In this document: positions 51,145-60,676 of the stretch, piece by piece
Layout of the letters: each line of letters opens with the position of its first letter
Numbering within the stretch: the first letter of the stretch is position 1
From: Sediminicola arcticus
GTDB taxonomy: Bacteria; Bacteroidota; Bacteroidia; Flavobacteriales; Flavobacteriaceae
Assembly (NCBI RefSeq): GCF_040566695.1
Contig: NZ_JBEXAE010000002.1
Coordinates: 496,001 to 560,000 of the forward strand
Length of the DNA: 64,000 nucleotides
Reading direction: 5' to 3'
Translations under genes and position numbers: made by a program
The notes under the pieces: model-generated
Database searches by the model: none
What the model was told of the DNA's origin: nothing
What the model saw: the letters and a program-made list of their open reading frames with translations, nothing else

Positions 51145-52836
51145 TTATTTCTTTTTCTTCTTTTTTCTAAAATAATCAAACACGAACCAACCGGCTAGGG
51201 CTATCAAAAAGTACTTAAAATAAGATTGAGGTTCTCCATCTCCACCTACGGTAGTAAAAACACGATCCCAGCGAACTTTCCAATTGCTTAATCCGTCATT
51301 GATTCCATCAATACTCATCCAGATAAATACCGGTTTCCCTACAATATGGTTTTCTGGAACATAGCCCCAAAACCTACTGTCTTCTGATTTATGACGATTG
51401 TCCCCCATCATCCAATAGTACCCTTGTTTGAAGGTATAGGTGTTTGTTACCTGCCCATTAATACTTATTTGGTTGCCAGATACAGAAAGGGTATTCCCTT
51501 CATATTCTTTTATTATTTTCTTGTATAAGGGAAGGACTTTTACGTTCAAGGAAATGGTCTCTCCTGCTTTTGGAAGATATATAGGGCCTAAATTATCCTG
51601 AGTCCCGGGATATTGCCCGCTCTGTGGAAAAATATTAGTTTCCGGTTTTGTGAAACTGAATTTTTTAATACTAACAATACCTGCCTTTCCAAGGTCATTC
51701 TTTGCTTCTTCCTCTGTCATATTAAAGAGGGCTTTGGAATTTTCAGAGGTAGCCTTAAGAAATGAAACTACTTTACCATCGGCTATATACCCTGTATAGT
51801 AAGTGTATAAAGAATCCCTCTCAAATTCTTCTAAGGTGGTCTTTTGATCTATGACTTCATCAACTTTATCTTGTGTCAATACTTCGTTTGGGATTTTTAT
51901 TACATTTCCCCCAAAATTATTACGACCTAATAAATTGATAGCGGCGTTTCCTATTTGTCCTTTGGTGCTGACCACATGAAGGAACATGGGCTTGGCTCTG
52001 TCGGATAACACTAGTTTATTTCCATTGATATATACGTCTCCGTTTATAATAGATAGGCTATCCCCTGGTGTACCCACACATCTTTTAACGTAGTTTGATT
52101 TTTTGTCTATTGGTTTTCTAACCCCTTTTTCTTTTTTAAAGAACTGACGTACCGTATCTGCCGGCCAACTAAAGACAACAATATCATTTCGTTTTACTTT
52201 TTGAAAACCAGGAAGCCTAAAATAGGGTAGTTGTGGTTTGCTTAGATAGGATTTGGTTTTCAGTATTGGCAAAGTATCATGCACCATGGGAGCCGCAATC
52301 GTTGTCATTGGGGTTCTGGCACCGTAATGAAATTTGCTTACAAAGAGGAAATCACCAACTAGTAATGTTTTTTCTAAAGACCCTGTAGGAATTACATAGG
52401 GCTGTATAAAATAGGTGTGTACCAAAGTTGCTGCAACTATCGCAAATACAATGGAACTTACCCATTCCCCTAAAGCTGTTTTAGGATGTCTGCTGCGGTT
52501 TTCCACATATTTGACATCTTGCGTATAACTCATATAATATATATAAAAGCCTAGGCTTAAAATGACCAACCAAGTATCTAATAGGCTGTTTTTTCCAAAA
52601 CTGCGCATAGTCTCTACCCAAATTACCGGAAACATGAGTAGGTTGATGATAGGGATAAATAGTAAAAAGGTCCACCATTTTGGACGGTTGATGATTTGCA
52701 TCAATACAATTGCATTATAGATTGGCACTGAAGCCTCCCATCCTTTTCTACCCGCTTTCACATATAATTTCCATGTTCCTAAAAAATGGATGATCTGTAC
52801 GATCAAAATAAAAAGAATCCATTGTGTGCTGTTCAT
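51145..52836 (-). CDS. lepB: Signal peptidase I with membrane N-terminal extension
   Basis: A 563-residue S26A peptidase cleaving signal peptides from exported proteins. Unlike E. coli LepB (324), it starts with four hydrophobic segments (about 5-24, 55-75, 88-104 and 126-146). The serine-lysine dyad is S153 (PTGSLEKTLLVGD) and K251 (YVKRCVGTPGD); box E follows in MMGDNRHKSEDSRFWGYVP. Between K251 and box E lies an insert of about 220 residues, much longer than usual. A C-terminal helix with KKKKKK ends the protein. Catalytic residues intact. Follows dapB by 97 bases. Confidence 0.92.
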   Translation of the reverse strand: MNSTQWILFILIVQIIHFLGTWKLYVKAGRKGWEASVPIYNAIVLMQIINRPKWWTFLLFIPIINLLMFPVIWVETMRSFGKNSLLDTWLVILSLGFYIYYMSYTQDVKYVENRSRHPKTALGEWVSSIVFAIVAATLVHTYFIQPYVIPTGSLEKTLLVGDFLFVSKFHYGARTPMTTIAAPMVHDTLPILKTKSYLSKPQLPYFRLPGFQKVKRNDIVVFSWPADTVRQFFKKEKGVRKPIDKKSNYVKRCVGTPGDSLSIINGDVYINGNKLVLSDRAKPMFLHVVSTKGQIGNAAINLLGRNNFGGNVIKIPNEVLTQDKVDEVIDQKTTLEEFERDSLYTYYTGYIADGKVVSFLKATSENSKALFNMTEEEAKNDLGKAGIVSIKKFSFTKPETNIFPQSGQYPGTQDNLGPIYLPKAGETISLNVKVLPLYKKIIKEYEGNTLSVSGNQISINGQVTNTYTFKQGYYWMMGDNRHKSEDSRFWGYVPENHIVGKPVFIWMSIDGINDGLSNWKVRWDRVFTTVGGDGEPQSYFKYFLIALAGWFVFDYFRKKKKKK

Positions 52837-52903
52837 ATGTTGTTATTATTGGTGTAGTAAAAGTTATTTATTGAGATATCCTCTTGGTATTGTCTTTAAT
52901 TAA

Positions 52904-52928
52904 GTAACAGAAATTTTGCTTTTGTTAC
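52904..52928 (-). other. Hairpin between dapB and lepB
   Basis: GTAACA (52904-52909) and TGTTAC (52923-52928) pair, extended by A-T pairs with one bulge. It lies about 6 bases after the dapB stop on the minus strand. No T-run, so it may slow rather than end transcription into lepB. Weak support. Confidence 0.3.
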
Positions 52929-52933
52929 GTTTC

Positions 52934-53635
52934 TTAACCTAGGTTTAACACATCCTTCATGGTGAAAACCCCTGTTTTTCCCATGATCCATTCTGCTGCC
53001 ACAACTGCACCAAGAGCAAAACCTTCTCTATTGTGAGCCGTATGTTTAATTTCAAGACTATCTACTGTACTTTGGTAATTAATGGAATGTGTACCAGGTA
53101 CATCTTTTATCCGTTTTGCAACAATTGGAATATGGTCAGAAGTTGCCTTATCAAGTCTCCAACCTTTATAATCAGTATTCTTTAAAATGCCTTCGGCCAA
53201 GGTGATGGCTGTGCCACTAGGGGCATCTAATTTTTGGGTATGGTGTATTTCTTCGATGGAGACCGTATACTGATCTAAGGTGTTCATCATGTTAGCTAAA
53301 TATTCGTTCAGCTCAAAAAAGATATTAACTCCAAGACTAAAATTGGAAGCATAAATAAATGCTCCTTTATGCTCATCACAGAAGGACACCGCTTTACCAT
53401 AATTTTTACCCCATCCAGTGGTGCCTGAAATAACAGGAACGTTGTTTTCTATGCATTTTTTAATATTATCAAAAGCGGCTTCGGGCTGACTGAAATCTAT
53501 GGCCACGTCAATATTGGAAAAATCAATTTCCTTGGTGTCCACATCTATTTTGGCTACAATAGTATGATTTCTTTGAATAGCAGTCTGTTCTATCATCTTT
53601 CCCATTTTACCGTATCCAAATAAGGCAATTTTCAT
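52934..53635 (-). CDS. dapB: 4-hydroxy-tetrahydrodipicolinate reductase
   Basis: A 233-residue NAD(P)H enzyme in lysine and diaminopimelate synthesis. Seen: N-terminal GYGKMGKMIE, VAIDFSQPEAAFDNI, SGTTGWGKNY, ASNFSLGVNIF, the catalytic HHTQKLDAPSGTAI loop and the C-terminal HTAHNREGFALGAVVAAEWI. Length is short but normal for Bacteroidota. In an operon with parA-parB-DUF5683 upstream (3 bases from DUF5683). Confidence 0.95.
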   Translation of the reverse strand: MKIALFGYGKMGKMIEQTAIQRNHTIVAKIDVDTKEIDFSNIDVAIDFSQPEAAFDNIKKCIENNVPVISGTTGWGKNYGKAVSFCDEHKGAFIYASNFSLGVNIFFELNEYLANMMNTLDQYTVSIEEIHHTQKLDAPSGTAITLAEGILKNTDYKGWRLDKATSDHIPIVAKRIKDVPGTHSINYQSTVDSLEIKHTAHNREGFALGAVVAAEWIMGKTGVFTMKDVLNLG

Positions 53636-53638
53636 GCG

Positions 53639-54286
53639 TTAAAATTTTATGGTTAATGCCATTCCGTAATTGGGTTGGGCGTTAATAGGGTTATATTCCA
53701 AGTAGGGTTTAAAGTCCATACTCAAGTTATCATCTACATTAAATTGCCTTAAATGTGCATCTACATTGGCGTCTATAATATTAAGGGCGTACAGCCCAAT
53801 AGTGACTACCAAAGCCAGATCCCTATCGCGCTGGTAGCGCTCTTGTCCATCTTGCAATGCAGCATCTGAAAGGTCTGGATCTCCCGGAACTATGCCACTA
53901 TTATTAATATCATAGAACTCATCATCTATGAATCCTGCCTTTCTTCTTTTAAAGGCAGTTCTAAAGCGGTCATATAAATCATCATTGTTAATATATACAT
54001 ATACCCCCGTACCTATCGCGGCAAAGACCAACGGAACCTTCCAATATCGTTTGTTATAGATTTGGCCCAATCCAGGTAGTATGGCGGAATAAAAGGCGGC
54101 CTTGCTGGGTGCCAAAGGGTTTATTTCCTCCCTTTTTTCTACAATAACGTCTTTTACCACAACACCTTTTCTGGTAAGGTCTGTTTTTACAGAATCAACT
54201 GCGGTGGTATCCTTCTGCTTCTCTTGTGCTGAGGAGGAAAGAATTAAAAGAAAAAAAAATAATAAGGAGCAAAGTGATTTATTCAC
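53639..54286 (-). CDS. DUF5683 secreted/membrane protein
   Basis: A 215-residue protein with a signal peptide (CSLLFFFLLILSSSAQ) and the DUF5683 core PSKAAFYSAILPGLGQIYNKRYWKVP, followed by a membrane segment (LVFAAIGTGVYVYI) and the C-terminal YRRDRDLALV-like stretch ending in GMALTIKF. The family is confined mainly to Bacteroidota and always sits beside parB or dapB-like genes; function unknown. Its ATG overlaps the parB stop by 8 bases, so it is coupled to parB translation. Confidence 0.88.
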   Translation of the reverse strand: MNKSLCSLLFFFLLILSSSAQEKQKDTTAVDSVKTDLTRKGVVVKDVIVEKREEINPLAPSKAAFYSAILPGLGQIYNKRYWKVPLVFAAIGTGVYVYINNDDLYDRFRTAFKRRKAGFIDDEFYDINNSGIVPGDPDLSDAALQDGQERYQRDRDLALVVTIGLYALNIIDANVDAHLRQFNVDDNLSMDFKPYLEYNPINAQPNYGMALTIKF

Positions 54287-55184
54287 CTGTGATCAGTTTT
54301 TTTATACGCTGAAATTCTGCTTCGGAACTAAATGGGATGGTGATTTTACCATTCCCCTTTTCAGAAGCTTTCACATCTACTTTTACAGAGAGGTAGTCGC
54401 TAAATCTCGGCGCATCCTTTTTGATAAAACCAGGGGTTTTAGCAACTTTTTTTTCTTGCTTTTCAGGATTGTCCAAAGCATCTTGATAGGCCTTTACCGC
54501 TTTTTCGGTATCTCTAACAGAAAGATTTTGTCCAACTATTTTCTCATAGAGGGCAATTTGATCTTCTCTCTTCTCTACATTCACAAGCGTTCTACCATGT
54601 CCCATACTTACAAAACCATCTCGAATTCCGGTCTGAATGATAGGATCTAGTCGTAAAAGTCTAAGATAATTGGTGATAGTAGATCGTTTTTTACCTACCC
54701 TATCACTTAATTTCTCTTGGGTCAATTGAATCTCGTCTATCAAACGTTGGTAGGATAATGCAATTTCAATAGGATCAAGATCCTGTCGCTGTATGTTTTC
54801 CACCAAGGCCATTTCCAAAGATTCTTGGTCATTGGCAATACGGATATAGGCAGGAATTGATTCCAAGCCTATAAGTTTGGAGGCCCTAAATCTTCTTTCC
54901 CCAGAAACTAATTGATATTTATTGAAATCGAGCTTTCTAACGGTAATAGGTTGAATGACCCCTAGTTCCCGAATAGATGTCGCCAATTCTTGAAGGGCGT
55001 CATCATTAAAGTTGGATCTTGGCTGAAATGGGTTTACTTCTATGGCCGATAGTTCCAATTCTACAATATTGCCCACTACTTTATCCGCGTTTTTATCGGA
55101 TACTGATTTGATGTCGTTATCTGGATCTTTCAATAGTGCGGACAATCCTCTTCCTAAAGCTTGTTTTTTTACTGCTTTCGCCAT
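54279..55184 (-). CDS. parB: Chromosome-partitioning protein ParB (Spo0J)
   Basis: A 301-residue DNA-binding CTPase. Seen: N-terminal ALGRGLSALL, the ParB/Srx domain (about 48-140; NPFQPRSNF, VSGERRFRASK, the CTP-binding motif, and ENIQRQDLDPIE), the HTH (LTQEKLSDRVGKKRSTITNYLRLL, about 150-175) and the C-terminal dimerisation helix (EAEFQRIKKLI). Length typical. One base separates it from parA. No perfect parS match (TGTTTCACGTGAAACA) was found near by eye. Confidence 0.95.
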   Translation of the reverse strand: MAKAVKKQALGRGLSALLKDPDNDIKSVSDKNADKVVGNIVELELSAIEVNPFQPRSNFNDDALQELATSIRELGVIQPITVRKLDFNKYQLVSGERRFRASKLIGLESIPAYIRIANDQESLEMALVENIQRQDLDPIEIALSYQRLIDEIQLTQEKLSDRVGKKRSTITNYLRLLRLDPIIQTGIRDGFVSMGHGRTLVNVEKREDQIALYEKIVGQNLSVRDTEKAVKAYQDALDNPEKQEKKVAKTPGFIKKDAPRFSDYLSVKVDVKASEKGNGKITIPFSSEAEFQRIKKLITGE

Positions 55185-55185
55185 A

Positions 55186-55959
55186 TTAAACTATCTCCTT
55201 ATTTTTTTTCATTACTTCATTGGCCAAATTTAAATAATTGGCTGCTCCCTTACTTGCTGCATCGTATTTTATGATGCTTTCCCCATAACTTGGGGCCTCA
55301 CTTAATCTTACATTTCTTTGGATGATGGTATCAAAAACCATTTCGGAAAAATGTTTGTTCACTTCTTCTACTACTTGATTGGATAGGCGTAAACGAGAAT
55401 CGAACATGGTGAGTAATAACCCTTCTATATCTAAATCTGGATTGTGTATTTTTTGGACACTTTTGATAGTGTTCAATAATTTGCCTAAACCTTCCAAAGC
55501 AAAATATTCGCATTGAATAGGAATTATGACCGAGTCTGCCGCTGTTAAGGCATTCAATGTCAATAACCCCAAAGAAGGAGCACAATCAATTAATATGTAA
55601 TCATATTTTTCCCTTAATCCTTCAAGGGCCTGTTTCATCATGTATTCCCTGTTCTCCTTGTCCACTAATTCAATTTCAATGGCTACAAGGTCTATATGTG
55701 AAGGTATTAGATCCACATTTGGGGAAGATGTTGAAATAATCGTTTCCAAAGCTGTTTTGGAATGCTCTAGTAATTGGTAGGTTCCCATTTCCACATTATC
55801 CACATCTATTCCTAGACCAGATGTGGCATTAGCTTGAGGATCAGCATCAATTAACAATACTTTCATCTCCAGAACACCTAAGGAGGCAGCTAGGTTCACT
55901 GAAGTGGTGGTTTTCCCAACCCCACCTTTTTGATTTGCTATAGCAATTATCTTGCCCAT
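55186..55959 (-). CDS. parA: Chromosome-partitioning ATPase ParA (Soj)
   Basis: From the ATG at 55959 (MGKIIAIANQKGG; an ATG two codons earlier is possible), 257 residues. Deviant Walker A KGGVGKTTTSVNLAA (about 10-24), Walker A' and B (LLIDADPQANATSGLG, DYILIDCAPSLGLLTLNA). ParA moves ParB-bound origins along the nucleoid with ATP. First gene of the parA-parB-DUF5683-dapB run. The promoter could not be pinned down. Confidence 0.95.
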   Translation of the reverse strand: MGKIIAIANQKGGVGKTTTSVNLAASLGVLEMKVLLIDADPQANATSGLGIDVDNVEMGTYQLLEHSKTALETIISTSSPNVDLIPSHIDLVAIEIELVDKENREYMMKQALEGLREKYDYILIDCAPSLGLLTLNALTAADSVIIPIQCEYFALEGLGKLLNTIKSVQKIHNPDLDIEGLLLTMFDSRLRLSNQVVEEVNKHFSEMVFDTIIQRNVRLSEAPSYGESIIKYDAASKGAANYLNLANEVMKKNKEIV

Positions 55960-56019
55960 TATCATAGTAAGTTAGGGGCTAAAAATACGATTATTTATAA
56001 CGCTAAAAAATGTATTTTG

Positions 56020-56048
56020 TTAACAGGCGGTGAATAACAGCCCGTTAA
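56020..56048 (-). terminator. Weak terminator or hairpin after scpA
   Basis: On the minus strand TTAACGGGC pairs with GCCTGTTAA (one G-U) around an 11-base loop; a T-rich stretch (CATTTTTTAG) follows 8-10 bases later. Lies about 60 bases after the scpA stop and upstream of parA. Confidence 0.35.
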
Positions 56049-56108
56049 TCGGCAAAATGAAGGTAATCGTATAAAAATTAATGTTTTAGTAATGTTACAT
56101 TCAACAGA

Positions 56109-58253
56109 TTAATCCATTAAAATATCCAATATTTGGATGGCTGTTTCACTAATTTTCGTACCAGGACCAAATATGGCCACAGCTCCAGCTTTGAAGAGGT
56201 AATCGTAGTCCTGTTTTGGAACCACACCCCCTACAATGACCATGATATCCTCCCGACCATATTTTTTAAGCTCTTCAATAATTTGGGGTACTAATGTTTT
56301 ATGTCCTGCCGCTAAGGAGGATACACCTACTATATGAACGTCATTTTCAACAGCCTGTTTCGCAGCCTCTTGTGGAGTTTGGAATAAGGGACCGATGTCC
56401 ACGTCGAAACCTAGGTCGGCATACCCTGTTGCCACCACTTTGGCTCCCCTGTCATGCCCATCTTGACCCATTTTTGCGATCATGATGCGTGGTCTACGCC
56501 CTTCGGTCTCCGAAAATTGGTTGGCCATCTCCCTGGCTTTTTTAAAACTTTCGTCGTTTTTGATTTCTTTGGAATACACGCCTGTAAATGATTGAATCTT
56601 TGCTTTGTACCGTCCGAAAGCAACCTCCATTGCGTCACTGATTTCCCCAAGGGTAGCTCTTGCTCTTGCTGCTTCTACCGCTAAAGCTAGTAAATTCTGC
56701 TCAGTTGCAGACCCGTCTCCCTCTTGTTTTTCTCTTGCGGCTTCGGTCAATTTAATTAATGCAGCTTCTACAGCTGCTGTATCTCTTTTTTTCTTGGTAT
56801 GCGCCAAACGTTCCAACTGCTGTTTGCGCACTTGTTCATTATCTACCTCCAAAATCATAAGAGGATCCTCTTCTTCTAATTGATATTTGTTGATACCTAC
56901 AATAATATCTTGGTTGCTATCAATACGAGCCTGCTTTTTTGCGGCGGCCTGTTCAATTCTCATTTTGGGAATTCCGGCCTCAATGGCTTTGGTCATTCCT
57001 CCCAATTCTTCCACCTCTTCAATTAGTTTCCAGGCTTTATGGGCAATCTCATCAGTGAGGTATTCCACGTAATAACTGCCTGCCCAGGGATCTACAGTTT
57101 TGGTGATTTTAGTTTCGTCCTGTAAAAAGAGTTGGGTATTACGGGCAATTCGTGCCGAGAAATCGGTAGGTAATGCAATGGCTTCATCTAAGGCATTAGT
57201 ATGTAAACTTTGTGTGCCTCCAAAAGCAGCAGCAGCTGCCTCAATAGTGGTTCTTGCCACATTGTTGAAAGGGTCCTGAGCCGTTAAACTCCATCCACTG
57301 GTCTGGGAGTGTGTTCTTAAGGCTAGGGATTTTTGATTTTTAGGATTAAATTTTTTTACCAGTTTAGCCCAGAGCATACGGCCCGCTCTCATTTTAGCAA
57401 TTTCCATGAAATGGTCCATTCCTATGCCCCAAAAGAAGGATAGGCGTGGAGCGAACTTATCAATCTCCAAGCCAGATTTAAGTCCGGTTCTAATATATTC
57501 CAGACCATCTGCCAAGGTGTAAGCCAATTCTATTTCTGGGGTAGCCCCAGCTTCCTGCATATGATATCCAGAGATACTGATGCTATTGAATTTGGGCATA
57601 TGCTTGCTCGTATATTCAAAAATATCCGAAATGATCTGCATGGATGGTTCCGGAGGATAGATATAGGTGTTCCGCACCATGAATTCTTTAAGAATATCAT
57701 TCTGTATAGTTCCTTCTAGTTGTTTTGGGGATACGCCTTGTTCTTCTGCAGCAACAATATAAAAGGCCATAATTGGCAATACCGCTCCGTTCATGGTCAT
57801 GGAAACCGACATTTCATCCAAGGGAATAGAATCAAAGAGAATTTTCATGTCCTCCACGGAATCTATAGCAACACCAGCTTTTCCTACATCGCCCACCACA
57901 CGCTCGTGATCACTGTCATACCCACGGTGTGTTGGTAGGTCGAAGGCAACGGACAAGCCTTTTTGTCCAGCGGCCAAGTTGCGTCTGTAAAAGGCGTTAC
58001 TTTCTTCCGCTGTGGAAAAACCAGCATATTGCCTAATGGTCCAAGGTCTCCTGACGTACATGGTAGCGTAGGGGCCACGTAGGTTGGGCACTATCCCTGC
58101 CGCAAAATCAAGGTGTTCTAAATCTGAAACATCCTCTTTGATATATATGGGGGTATCGGAATTGACCTTCCTCTTTGTTTTGGAAGTTGGAGTTTCGTTT
58201 CCTGAAACTTCATCTACTTTTAGTTTTAGGTGTTGCAAGTTTTTTCTACTCAT
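56109..58253 (-). CDS. scpA: Methylmalonyl-CoA mutase, large (catalytic) subunit
   Basis: A 714-residue adenosylcobalamin enzyme interconverting succinyl-CoA and methylmalonyl-CoA. N-terminal TIM-barrel domain (about 40-560; YATMYVRRPWTIRQYAGFSTAEE in parts, RRNLAAGQKGLSVAFDLPTHRGYDSD, FGGTQSLHTNALDEAIALPT) and C-terminal B12 domain (about 580-714) with GQDGHDRGAKV, the D-x-H-x-x-G cobalt-binding motif. Length typical. Its ATG overlaps the small subunit stop by 8 bases. Supports propionate or branched-chain metabolism; epimerase and MeaB are not in the window. Confidence 0.95.
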   Translation of the reverse strand: MSRKNLQHLKLKVDEVSGNETPTSKTKRKVNSDTPIYIKEDVSDLEHLDFAAGIVPNLRGPYATMYVRRPWTIRQYAGFSTAEESNAFYRRNLAAGQKGLSVAFDLPTHRGYDSDHERVVGDVGKAGVAIDSVEDMKILFDSIPLDEMSVSMTMNGAVLPIMAFYIVAAEEQGVSPKQLEGTIQNDILKEFMVRNTYIYPPEPSMQIISDIFEYTSKHMPKFNSISISGYHMQEAGATPEIELAYTLADGLEYIRTGLKSGLEIDKFAPRLSFFWGIGMDHFMEIAKMRAGRMLWAKLVKKFNPKNQKSLALRTHSQTSGWSLTAQDPFNNVARTTIEAAAAAFGGTQSLHTNALDEAIALPTDFSARIARNTQLFLQDETKITKTVDPWAGSYYVEYLTDEIAHKAWKLIEEVEELGGMTKAIEAGIPKMRIEQAAAKKQARIDSNQDIIVGINKYQLEEEDPLMILEVDNEQVRKQQLERLAHTKKKRDTAAVEAALIKLTEAAREKQEGDGSATEQNLLALAVEAARARATLGEISDAMEVAFGRYKAKIQSFTGVYSKEIKNDESFKKAREMANQFSETEGRRPRIMIAKMGQDGHDRGAKVVATGYADLGFDVDIGPLFQTPQEAAKQAVENDVHIVGVSSLAAGHKTLVPQIIEELKKYGREDIMVIVGGVVPKQDYDYLFKAGAVAIFGPGTKISETAIQILDILMD

Positions 58254-59637
58254 CTTTCAATCTTTTTTGTTCCAAAGCTTCGGACAGTCGTTTCTCTATA
58301 ATGGGTTCCAATAAAGTCTTTCTTGCATCGGTCTTTACAAAGGGAAAGATTTCCATATCATCCTTCATCTTATCTTCCTTATTGATGTATTTATTGGTTC
58401 CTACCAGAATCTCCTTATGGGTATTGAATAGTTCCTGTTCTTTTTGGGAACTCTCCTTGATCTTCTTCTGTATGGAATGTTCTTTCAGTTGCTTTAAAAA
58501 TCCGCCTCCTGCTTCCAAGGTTTTAAAAAGATCCAACGCTTTTTCTGCCAATTGGGTAGTTAGGTTTTCTATATAATAGGCTCCATCAGCAGGATTACTG
58601 ACCTTGTCAAAATAACTTTCGTGCTTTAGGATCAACAATTGGTTTCTTGCTATGCGTTCCCCAAATTCATTGGTTTTATGGTAGAACGCATCATAGGGTA
58701 AATTACAGATAGTATCTGCACCTCCAAGGATGGCAGACATACATTCCGTGGTGGTTCGGAGCATGTTTACGTTGTAATCGTAAAGGGTCTTGTTGCGTTT
58801 GGTTGGAAGGGCCAAGATGTGGCATTCCAAATTCAAATGATATTCATTGGCCAAGGTTTTCCATAACAAGCGCATTGCCCTAAGTTTTGCAATCTCAAAG
58901 AAATAGTTGGTGCCTACGGCTATTTTAAAAGTGATGGCCTGAATTTTATTAGTGGTAGCATCCTTTGCCAAATGATTTAAATACTCATTGGCATGCGATA
59001 GGGCATAAGCCAATTGCTGTACCATATTGGCTCCCGCATTTTGGTATAGACTAACATCAACGGAAAGGATATTGTTAAAATTAGTAGTGTGATCTAGGGT
59101 AAAAATAGTTTCCAAGATCTCATGATCCTTTTTAAGGTCGTGGAACCAATTTCCACTTTTAGCCAAATGACCTATAACATCAATATTTAAATGGATGCGA
59201 TGGGTTTTATTGCCTATAAAATTAAATAGCTTCTGGATATAATTCTCCGATAGAAACTGAAATTCGAAATGGATAACAGTGGCTTCTAAAGGAATGTCCT
59301 TTAAGAGTCGTTCTATTTTAATATCCTCTGATGCAAGGGTAAAAAGCAAACTCTCGGCTCCTTTTTTTAGGGCTTCTAAGGCTTTCGCATTGGCCATGGT
59401 GGCATTCTTGGCATAGATGTGCTGGGTAATTTTCCAAGATGTTCCCAAGGGTTTGGGGAAAGAGATGCGTTCCCCATGTTCATCCGAATGATAAAAAGGC
59501 TTTACTTTGATACCTTCTGGGGATTCCCACACCAAGGTTTCATTATAATCCGCTCCTTTTAAGTCGAACTGTATTTGTTGTTTCCAGGCTTTGGAGGAAA
59601 CTTCTTGAAATTCGTTAAAAAGTTTGGGTTTACTCAT
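58246..59637 (-). CDS. mutA: Methylmalonyl-CoA mutase, small (non-catalytic) subunit
   Basis: A 463-residue homologue of the large subunit that keeps the barrel part (TTECMSAILGGADTICNLPYDA, NADGAYYIENLTTQL-like end) but lacks the B12 motif D-x-H-x-x-G; the usual short-subunit form in Bacteroidota and mycobacteria. It stabilises the catalytic subunit. Overlaps divIC by 8 bases upstream and scpA by 8 bases downstream. Confidence 0.93.
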   Translation of the reverse strand: MSKPKLFNEFQEVSSKAWKQQIQFDLKGADYNETLVWESPEGIKVKPFYHSDEHGERISFPKPLGTSWKITQHIYAKNATMANAKALEALKKGAESLLFTLASEDIKIERLLKDIPLEATVIHFEFQFLSENYIQKLFNFIGNKTHRIHLNIDVIGHLAKSGNWFHDLKKDHEILETIFTLDHTTNFNNILSVDVSLYQNAGANMVQQLAYALSHANEYLNHLAKDATTNKIQAITFKIAVGTNYFFEIAKLRAMRLLWKTLANEYHLNLECHILALPTKRNKTLYDYNVNMLRTTTECMSAILGGADTICNLPYDAFYHKTNEFGERIARNQLLILKHESYFDKVSNPADGAYYIENLTTQLAEKALDLFKTLEAGGGFLKQLKEHSIQKKIKESSQKEQELFNTHKEILVGTNKYINKEDKMKDDMEIFPFVKTDARKTLLEPIIEKRLSEALEQKRLKDE

Positions 59638-59962
59638 CTTCTTTGTTTTTTAGGCTATCCTCGTATTCTATCAAATAGATTTCCTCATTCTTTTTTTTGA
59701 GATAGTATTTTTCTCGGGCAAATTTTTCGAGTTCTTTTTTATCGGATAGCTTTTCTATCGTCTCTTTGTCATTTTCGATTTCTTCTTGCAAGAATTCCTT
59801 TTGCTTCTCCAATTTTTTGATTTCCTTTTTAAGTTCCCAATGAATAAAGAGGGAATTAGTATCAAAAAAGATCATCCAAATTAAAAATGCAGTGAGCACC
59901 AACATGTACATGTTGGTTGCGATTCCAAACCATTTTTTCTTTTTTAGTTCTTTTAGGCCCAT
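59630..59962 (-). CDS. FtsB/DivIC-type septum protein
   Basis: A 110-residue bitopic protein: short cytoplasmic head (KKKKWFG), one membrane helix (about 18-34, MLVLTAFLIWMIFFD), then a heptad coiled coil (KKEIKKLEKQKEFLQEEIEND) and the DivIC/FtsB motif LEKFAREKYYLKKKNEEIYLIEY. It would bridge FtsL and FtsQ in the divisome. Lies between udk and mutA, overlapping mutA by 8 bases, a conserved flavobacterial order without evident link to metabolism. Confidence 0.9.
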   Translation of the reverse strand: MGLKELKKKKWFGIATNMYMLVLTAFLIWMIFFDTNSLFIHWELKKEIKKLEKQKEFLQEEIENDKETIEKLSDKKELEKFAREKYYLKKKNEEIYLIEYEDSLKNKEDE

Positions 59963-59968
59963 GGTAGT

Positions 59969-60577
59969 CTATGCTAATTTTTCATTAATAATAGTCCGTA
60001 CGATATCTACAGCCACGGTGTTGTATTTATTGTTAGGGATAATGATATCTGCAAACTCCTTAGTAGGTTCAATAAACTGGTTATGCATTGGCTTTAGGGT
60101 GTTCTGATAGCGGCTCAGCACCTCGTCCAAATCTCTTCCGCGCTCTGTAATATCTCTTTTTAAACGACGTATCAAACGTTCATCGGAATCTGTATGCACA
60201 AAAATCTTGATATCGAACATCTCCCGAATCTTGGGATTGGTCATGATCAAAATGCCCTCAACGATCATTACCTTTCTCGGAAAGGTATGTATAGTATCCT
60301 TGGTGCGGTTATGCTTAACGAAAGAATATATGGGTTGGTTTATGGGTTGCCCCAGCTTTAAAATTTGTAAATGCTCAATGAGCAGGTCAAAATCTATGGC
60401 TCTAGGATGATCAAAATTAATATTGGAACGTTCTTCGTAGCTAAGGTGGGAGATATCGTTGTAGTACGAATCTTGTGAAATGACACCAACTTCTTCAAAG
60501 GGAAGCTCGTTAACGATCTGATTCACAACGGTTGTTTTACCACAACCTGTTCCCCCCGCAATTCCAATAATCAACAT
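59969..60577 (-). CDS. udk: Uridine kinase
   Basis: A 202-residue P-loop kinase phosphorylating uridine and cytidine. Walker A GGTGCGKTTVVNQI (about 8-21), substrate loop SYYNDISHLSYEERSNINFDHP in parts (NFDHPRAIDF), VEGILIM and the lid RRLKRDITERGRDLDEVL. Length typical. First gene of udk-divIC-mutA-scpA; own -7 box upstream. Confidence 0.93.
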   Translation of the reverse strand: MLIIGIAGGTGCGKTTVVNQIVNELPFEEVGVISQDSYYNDISHLSYEERSNINFDHPRAIDFDLLIEHLQILKLGQPINQPIYSFVKHNRTKDTIHTFPRKVMIVEGILIMTNPKIREMFDIKIFVHTDSDERLIRRLKRDITERGRDLDEVLSRYQNTLKPMHNQFIEPTKEFADIIIPNNKYNTVAVDIVRTIINEKLA

Positions 60578-60594
60578 GCTTACATATTTTAGTC

Positions 60595-60602
60595 CAAAAA
60601 TA
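60595..60602 (-). promoter_or_regulatory. Candidate -7 promoter box of udk
   Basis: Minus strand reads TATTTTTG (TAnnTTTG); predicted start about 10 bases before the ATG at 60577. Would drive the udk-divIC-mutase operon. Confidence 0.45.
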
Positions 60603-60676
60603 AGGATTTGGGATGAAACTACGGGCTTTTTGATGGAACGACCTGTATCGTTTTCGTAAGCTAAGGTTAAGGTTTA

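Noticed and set aside
54102..54650. 182-codon plus-strand frame across parB and DUF5683
   Set aside because: Overlaps two well-supported genes on the other strand and has no recognisable domain.
54279..55959. Plasmid or phage partition locus
   Set aside because: Housekeeping neighbours (dapB, lepB) and chromosomal-type ParA/ParB; no replication or mobile genes. No parS consensus found by eye.
58175..58576. 133-codon plus-strand frame at the mutA-scpA junction
   Set aside because: Shadow of overlapping coupled genes; Phe/Ser-rich without motif.
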